Assembly: GCA_964458125.1 (NCBI GenBank)
Contig: CAYWHE010000069.1
Location: 1 to 18,421 of the forward strand
Length of the DNA: 18,421 nt
Origin: CAYWHE01 sp964458125
GTDB lineage: Bacteria; Bacteroidota; Bacteroidia; AKYH767-A; OLB10
Reading direction: 5' to 3'
A program made the position numbers and the translations under genes. The notes under the pieces are model-generated. The model saw only the letters and a list, made by a program, of their open reading frames with translations. It was not told where the DNA came from and did not search any database. Every line of letters starts with the position of its first letter. Position 1 is the first letter of the stretch. Of the stretch, positions 13,898 through 18,421 are shown in pieces.

Positions 13898-15002
13898 ACG
13901 TCCCTTGCAAAGGATTCTCCTTGTTGATGACAGGGAGGAAAACCTGTATGCACTGGAGAACATGCTGCTTGAAAATGACCGTCAGTTTATAAAGGCCACC
14001 TCCGGCAGGGAGGCGTTGAAAATTGCCTTTAAAGAAGATATTTCCCTGATTCTCCTGGATGTGCAGATGCCGGAAATGGACGGCTTCGAAGTGGCGCAAC
14101 TGTTAAAATCAACCACCCGGACCAAAAAGATTCCCATCGTTTTTGTGACGGCCATTTCCAAGGACAGCAAATATGTTGTGCAGGGGCTGACCGGAGGAGC
14201 AGTGGATTATTTATTCAAGCCCCTGGATATGGAAATCACCAGGGCCAAAGTATCCACCCTCCTGCAGTTTTACAGGCAGCAACAGGAACTGGAGCAGAAA
14301 AACAATGAACTCACATACCTGAATGATCAGAAGAATTATTTTCTTGGTATGGCCGCACATGATTTGCGAAACCCGCTGGGCAACATTCAGTCGTTCAGCG
14401 ATTTCATTTTAACAGACGCCGGCAGCACCCTGAGTGAACAACATCGTGAATACCTGGCCATTATTCGGAAGTCCAGCACCTTCATGCTGGGTATGGTCAA
14501 CAACCTGCTGGATGTGGCCAGGATCGAATCCGGAAAACTGGAACTTCAGCTGGAACGCACCAACCTGGTTGAACTGGTCCGCAATAATATCCGGATCAAC
14601 CGGACCCTTTCCGACCGGAAAAACATCCGCCTTGAGTTTAAGGCAACTGCAGATGACGTGGAAGCGAAGGTTGATAAAAACCAGATCGAACAGGTGCTCA
14701 ATAACCTCATCACCAACGCCATCAAATTCTCCAACAGCGGAACGGTTGTGGAAATAGGCCTGGAAAAACAGGATGCAGCGGTGATGCTTAGCGTCAGGGA
14801 TCACGGCCAGGGAATTCCGCATGCAGAACTTGAAAAATTATTCAACCCGTTTCAGAATACCAGCGTCAAAAGCACCGCCGGCGAAAAAAGCACCGGACTG
14901 GGTCTTACCATTGTAAAGAAAATTATTGAAGCGCATAAGGGAAAGGTATGGGTGGAAAGTGAAGTGGGGAAAGGGACCGTGTTTCGCTTTTCCATTTCTT
15001 AA
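13875..15002 (+). CDS. Receiver-histidine kinase (REC-HisKA-HATPase), soluble
   Basis: This 375-residue cytosolic protein has a receiver first (about 12-130; D18-D19, phospho-Asp D62 in L-L-D-V-Q-M-P, T92, K115-P116). A short coil leads to HisKA (phospho-His H162 in A-A-H-D-L-R-N-P) and a HATPase domain (about 260-374; N281, D309-H-G-Q-G and S-T-G-L-G-L 339-344). The order, with receiver at the N-terminus, suits a kinase that is itself controlled by phosphorylation, plausibly from the upstream hybrid kinase, and passes phosphate on to an unlinked regulator. Two in-frame starts are possible, 13875 and 13884; both overlap the end of cheB. The stop is 7 bases from the end of the convergent membrane-protein gene. 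Confidence 0.94.
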   Translation: MEAMHQYERPLQRILLVDDREENLYALENMLLENDRQFIKATSGREALKIAFKEDISLILLDVQMPEMDGFEVAQLLKSTTRTKKIPIVFVTAISKDSKYVVQGLTGGAVDYLFKPLDMEITRAKVSTLLQFYRQQQELEQKNNELTYLNDQKNYFLGMAAHDLRNPLGNIQSFSDFILTDAGSTLSEQHREYLAIIRKSSTFMLGMVNNLLDVARIESGKLELQLERTNLVELVRNNIRINRTLSDRKNIRLEFKATADDVEAKVDKNQIEQVLNNLITNAIKFSNSGTVVEIGLEKQDAAVMLSVRDHGQGIPHAELEKLFNPFQNTSVKSTAGEKSTGLGLTIVKKIIEAHKGKVWVESEVGKGTVFRFSIS

Positions 15003-15009
15003 GTGCCAT

Positions 15010-15408
15010 TCAGGTCAAGGTTTGATCCCTGTCTGAACTGAATTTTTTGTACAGCACCCCCACTTCGAAAATGGTATAAAAAACATACTGGATAAAAAAT
15101 ACGATGATGAATCCTTTGGCGCTTTCCCGGTGCAGCATCGTGTAGGCAATGATGATTCCGGCAAATAAAAGCAGTTTCAGTGTGGTGCCGGCCATATAAT
15201 ACAGGGTGATGGACTGGGGCCTTCTTCCTGCACTCATCAGCAGTCCGAAGTGAAAAATGAAGGTTATGCCTGTAAAAAACAGTTGCAGTTTCCACCAGTT
15301 ATCGTAGCGGTATTTCCAGGGAAGGGACGGGATGAAAAAATACAATACGCCATAAACAAACAGGGAAAAGATCAACAGCAGGAAACCGAATTTGAACAAG
15401 TCACGCAT
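15010..15408 (-). CDS. Four-helix integral membrane protein, function unknown
   Basis: This 132-residue protein is almost all membrane: hydrophobic helices at about 7-26, 41-59, 68-91 and 99-120, with short loops and a charged C-terminus. No enzyme motif is visible. It recalls small four-helix proteins found beside ATP synthase (AtpI-like) genes in Bacteroidota, but no atp gene is present here, so this is only a likeness. It begins 16 bases after the stop of the PAS protein gene on the same strand, so the two are probably co-transcribed and it may be that sensor's membrane partner. Confidence 0.75.
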   Translation of the reverse strand: MRDLFKFGFLLLIFSLFVYGVLYFFIPSLPWKYRYDNWWKLQLFFTGITFIFHFGLLMSAGRRPQSITLYYMAGTTLKLLLFAGIIIAYTMLHRESAKGFIIVFFIQYVFYTIFEVGVLYKKFSSDRDQTLT

Positions 15409-15424
15409 TCAGCATATGATTTTT

Positions 15425-18172
15425 TCAGGCTGGTTCTTTCAGCAGGGAAATACTTTTGCTGGCAAATTTGATTCCTGACATGCGGACTGGTGTTCCATCC
15501 TTGTCCCATTCCGAAATTCTGCCGCGACAGATCACCTCCTGGTATACTCCTGTTTTCATCCTGAACCGGAATGCAGATTCGGCCAGATCGGCCTTTTTTT
15601 CCAGGTGCTGATTGATGTTATGCAATACCATGGGGAGGTCATCGGGATGAATGAGTTCCACCCATGCCGACAGGGTCGGTTTGATTTCATACCGGTCGTA
15701 TCCCAGCAGCCATTGTTCAATACCGGAAGCCCTGTATTCCCCTGTGATAATATTCCAGTCCCATAAACTGGCCTGGGCACTTCGCATGGCGTCTTCAATT
15801 CCGGCAGGACAATTCTGCTCCGTCAGTTTTTTTATCCTCATATCCCTTACATGGAGGAGGATGGCCGGTTGTCCGGCATAAATAATATGGTTTACTTTTA
15901 TCTCCACCGGGATCGGATTCCATTCCTTATCCCAGCTGAATGAATCAAGCCTGTCGATGGTTCCGTCACAGAATTTTTTAAAATTGGAACGAATGATTTC
16001 CTTCTGCGGATCAGGCGTGATGTCGATAATATTTTTACCGATCAGTTCCTCCCTGGGAAGTTGCTGGATCCGGCAGGCTTCGTTATTCAGATTTAAAATC
16101 ACCCCGTTGTAATCTTCTATATAGATGCCGTCGGGAGAGTTTTCAAATATTTCGCGAAAATTCCTTTCTGAAAATTTAACGTCTTCCAGGGCCAGTTTTT
16201 CAGTCGTGATGTCCTTTTGAAACCCAATGTGTCCTGTAATACGCCCCTGTTCATCATAAATGCAAATGTAATCCCCCTGTATCCACAACAAGCTTCCGTT
16301 TCGCCTGTTGGTTTTTGTTTCCATCCGCATGCGTCCCTGATCATATAATTCAAACCAGGGTGCCGTCTCATGAATTTTATTTTTTATTATGTAAAATTCC
16401 ATGGCGGTGCTGCCGATCGTTTGTGATTCCGTAGTTCCATGCATCTGCATGAAAACAGCATTGGCTCTGACGATACGGCCCCTGTTCAAAACCGTTTGTA
16501 TGGTCTGTTCCTTATCGGAAGTTCCTCTCCAGTCGACCGGTTCATCCATTTTGACGATAAACATACCATCCAGTGATTGGGAAAAAAGTGTATCGATCAG
16601 CTGCTCATTTTTACGGATGGATTCATGGCTTTTTACCCTTTCGGTGACATCCACCAGCGTGCCGATCAGACGGGTTGGATGGCCCTGCCCGTCATACATG
16701 CAATAGGCGGTCGGATAAACCTGCCGGATATTGGCTTTGTCGGCAATCACCCGGTAATCGTCACCAATGTAATGTCCGTTTTCAATCACTTTTCTCTGAA
16801 AGTCAATATACTTCTCCCTGTCGTCCGGATGGATCAGGTTCAGAAACTCTTCAAATGAAGGTGGACCTGAAAGGGGGTCCCGCCCATGAATGGGAAACAT
16901 TTCCTTTGACCAGGAGGTTTGACGGGTCAGCAGATCAAAATCCCAGTCCCCAACTTTGGCCAGTTCCTGTGCAGCCTCCAGACGGGCCTGGCTTTCCACA
17001 AGCGCCCTTTCAAACAGTTTGTTCTCCCTGATATCAGTAATGGTTCCCAGGTAACCGGTAACTTCATTTTTATGGTTTCGGAGCGGGATGGCGGTGGATG
17101 ATACCCAGTTGATTTCTCCGTCATGGGTGAGAAATCGAAATTCTTCATGAAACGGCAATTCATTCCCCGTACACTGAAGCCATTCCCTGCTTACAAATTC
17201 CCTGTCGTCCGGGTGAACCGCACTGGTCCATTTATGGCCGATCGCATTTTTTTCAGTCAAACCGGACAGCCTGCTCCAGTAAGGATTTATATATTCAAGT
17301 TCACCGCCGGTGTTCGTCTGGTAAATGCCAACCGGAAGCAGGTCGGAGAAAGGTTTGTTTTTTTCATTATGATGGTAACTGCTCCCGGATGGAGTTATTG
17401 ACCCGGAGTATTGACTGGCGACCAGTAGCACGGGCTTTCGACTCCTGTTAACCGTTTTTAAAGGAGTACCGGTGGCGCTCACCCAGGTGATTTTCCCTTT
17501 CAATCCAACCAGACGGAACCGGCTGGTAGTATGATTTCCACCTGATGCGGCATGGAGAAATTTTATAAAATCCTTTTGATCCTCCGCATGTATAAATGGA
17601 AGAACCGGCTTGTTCAAAATTCCTGATTCGGTGGAAGTCTGAAGGTAGTCCAGGGTGGTGGCATTGATTTCTGAAACCAGACCGTCAGCAGTTAGAACCA
17701 AAATACAGTCACTGGCATTATTCATCAGGGTGGTCCATTTTGCTTCCCTTTCCTGATCCATCAGCCGGTTAGATTCCTTCCAGGACCGTTTGCTGTTCTG
17801 TTTCAGACAGGACCGGATAAGGGCAGGCAGGCGCCGGTATTGTCCGTAGAGGATATAATCATCAATCAAACCGGGTTTATAGCCGATGGCGAGATCTTCG
17901 TGGGCTTCATCCGTCATGAGCAGGACGGGAATACCGGGCAGGGATGTCTTCAGGTAACGCCTGATTTTTTCAGGTGAAAGTGATCCCGAGAGGTCATGCA
18001 ACAGGATCAGGTCAGGTTCCTGTTTGTGAATGGCAATGGTAAATGAACGGAAGGACGAACACCGGGTGCATTTAAAATCCGTTCCGCTTTTCTCCAGCAG
18101 CATTTGGATTTTTTCGAAGTCAGCACTTTTCCTGCTTAACACCAGTGTTTTGAGCGGACGCTTTGATTTCAT
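15425..18172 (-). CDS. Multi-PAS protein with degenerate receiver and no output domain
   Basis: This 915-residue soluble protein starts with a receiver-like fold (about 7-125). It lacks the chemistry: the acidic pair after strand 1 is replaced by S13-R14, the phospho-Asp position reads H59 (in L-I-L-L-H-D), and no conserved Lys-Pro is seen, so it is a pseudo-receiver. About six PAS/PAC units follow (roughly 146-255, 273-385, 397-512, 523-657, 668-782, 794-905), several with the H-P-D-D-R or H-P-E/D-D signature and G-x-x-x-D-I-T ends. Most multi-PAS proteins end in a kinase, GGDEF or similar domain; this one stops ten residues after the last PAS. The next gene starts 16 bases later, so no frameshifted kinase follows. 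It probably acts by protein contact, perhaps with the membrane protein encoded after it. Ligands and cofactors are not predictable. Confidence 0.9.
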   Translation of the reverse strand: MKSKRPLKTLVLSRKSADFEKIQMLLEKSGTDFKCTRCSSFRSFTIAIHKQEPDLILLHDLSGSLSPEKIRRYLKTSLPGIPVLLMTDEAHEDLAIGYKPGLIDDYILYGQYRRLPALIRSCLKQNSKRSWKESNRLMDQEREAKWTTLMNNASDCILVLTADGLVSEINATTLDYLQTSTESGILNKPVLPFIHAEDQKDFIKFLHAASGGNHTTSRFRLVGLKGKITWVSATGTPLKTVNRSRKPVLLVASQYSGSITPSGSSYHHNEKNKPFSDLLPVGIYQTNTGGELEYINPYWSRLSGLTEKNAIGHKWTSAVHPDDREFVSREWLQCTGNELPFHEEFRFLTHDGEINWVSSTAIPLRNHKNEVTGYLGTITDIRENKLFERALVESQARLEAAQELAKVGDWDFDLLTRQTSWSKEMFPIHGRDPLSGPPSFEEFLNLIHPDDREKYIDFQRKVIENGHYIGDDYRVIADKANIRQVYPTAYCMYDGQGHPTRLIGTLVDVTERVKSHESIRKNEQLIDTLFSQSLDGMFIVKMDEPVDWRGTSDKEQTIQTVLNRGRIVRANAVFMQMHGTTESQTIGSTAMEFYIIKNKIHETAPWFELYDQGRMRMETKTNRRNGSLLWIQGDYICIYDEQGRITGHIGFQKDITTEKLALEDVKFSERNFREIFENSPDGIYIEDYNGVILNLNNEACRIQQLPREELIGKNIIDITPDPQKEIIRSNFKKFCDGTIDRLDSFSWDKEWNPIPVEIKVNHIIYAGQPAILLHVRDMRIKKLTEQNCPAGIEDAMRSAQASLWDWNIITGEYRASGIEQWLLGYDRYEIKPTLSAWVELIHPDDLPMVLHNINQHLEKKADLAESAFRFRMKTGVYQEVICRGRISEWDKDGTPVRMSGIKFASKSISLLKEPA

Positions 18173-18191
18173 AAAAGGAATGATTACGATG

Positions 18192-18199
18192 GAAAGATA
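18192..18199 (-). promoter_or_regulatory. Candidate -7 promoter box for the PAS protein gene
   Basis: On the minus strand the box reads TATCTTTC, 19 bases before the ATG at 18172. It matches TAnnTTTG in all but the last base and repeats the box seen before the sigma factor gene. A clear -33 element was not found. It suggests that the PAS gene has its own promoter and a leader of roughly 10-15 bases. Confidence 0.45.
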
Positions 18200-18321
18200 C
18201 TATTTTATTCACCCTGTATAACATATGGTCCTCCAAAATTAATAACAGGAAAAACAAAAAAAATCAATGGCTTGCCTGATAAAAAATCTGATGGGTTCCG
18301 GTATACCGCTTACCAACCGTT

Positions 18322-18421
18322 TCAGGTGCGTGTCTGCCTCAGCCTGGCCAGGCCAAACAGTGTGAAGGATGGATAATCTGGCGCCTGCATGATCTGGTAC
18401 CGGTTTGGAATGAAACTCCTC
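18322..18421 (-). CDS. Possible C-terminal end of a gene entering from the right edge
   Basis: One minus-strand frame is open from the window edge for 32 codons to a TGA at 18322-18324, ending in F-G-L-A-R-L-R-Q-T-R-T. Its amino-acid mix is protein-like, and the strand fits the PAS gene downstream. A second minus-strand frame is also open for about 60 codons but has a less natural composition. No family can be named from so short a piece. The 18173-18321 stretch between shows only the promoter box of the PAS gene. Confidence 0.3.
   Translation of the reverse strand, partial: RSFIPNRYQIMQAPDYPSFTLFGLARLRQTRT

Noticed and set aside
15409..15424. Frameshifted kinase domain after the PAS protein
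   Set aside because: Only 16 bases separate it from the next complete gene, so there is no room for a lost kinase domain.
18342..18353. GCCTGGCCAGGC 12-bp palindrome as a terminator stem
   Set aside because: There is no loop and no T-tract, and it may lie inside the C-terminal end of a gene.
18410..18421. ATG AAA CTC CTC at the right edge as a new plus-strand gene start
   Set aside because: Four codons are not enough to support a gene, and a minus-strand reading of the same bases is equally open.

Overview
The window looks like a chromosomal segment of a Bacteroidota bacterium, probably Chitinophagales. The clues are CarboxypepD_reg and TonB-plug envelope proteins, a DUF2480 protein, an S46 dipeptidyl-peptidase, a lack of Shine-Dalgarno sites in front of most genes, and TATCTTT-type -7 promoter boxes. 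I saw no mobile element, tRNA, rRNA or CRISPR array.

Region 1 (1-4877) is an envelope and regulation module. On the minus strand, a YfbK-like VWA/DUF3520 protein with an N-terminal CarboxypepD_reg domain is followed by a small secreted protein made only of CarboxypepD_reg plus a TonB plug, with no beta-barrel. Divergent from them, on the plus strand, an ECF-type sigma factor overlaps a membrane protein with a zf-HC2-like cytosolic end, one TM helix, a long Pro/Gln/Ala-rich linker and C-terminal TPR-like repeats, which is probably its anti-sigma factor.

Region 2 (4878-8297) holds housekeeping-type genes: a DUF2480 protein with a promoter almost touching its ATG, a convergent GNAT acetyltransferase, and a secreted S46 peptidase whose S1-site residue (Gly673) points to DPP7-type rather than DPP11-type specificity. 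A 377-base gene-free stretch follows; it holds four copies of AAATCCT and a 15-bp palindrome.

Region 3 (8675-15002) is a compact plus-strand signalling operon: a 1267-residue hybrid histidine kinase (two TM helices around an MCP-like extracytoplasmic domain, tandem HAMP, GAF, coiled coil, kinase core, three receivers), CheR, a receiver-less CheB, and a soluble receiver-histidine kinase. Gaps are 6 and 6 bases, then a 23-base overlap. The adaptation enzymes have no MCP, CheA or CheW nearby, so the kinase itself is the obvious candidate substrate.

Region 4 (15010-18421, minus strand) has a 915-residue protein with a degenerate receiver and about six PAS domains but no output domain, followed 16 bases later by a four-helix membrane protein. 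The last ~100 bases may hold the C-terminal end of another minus-strand gene.
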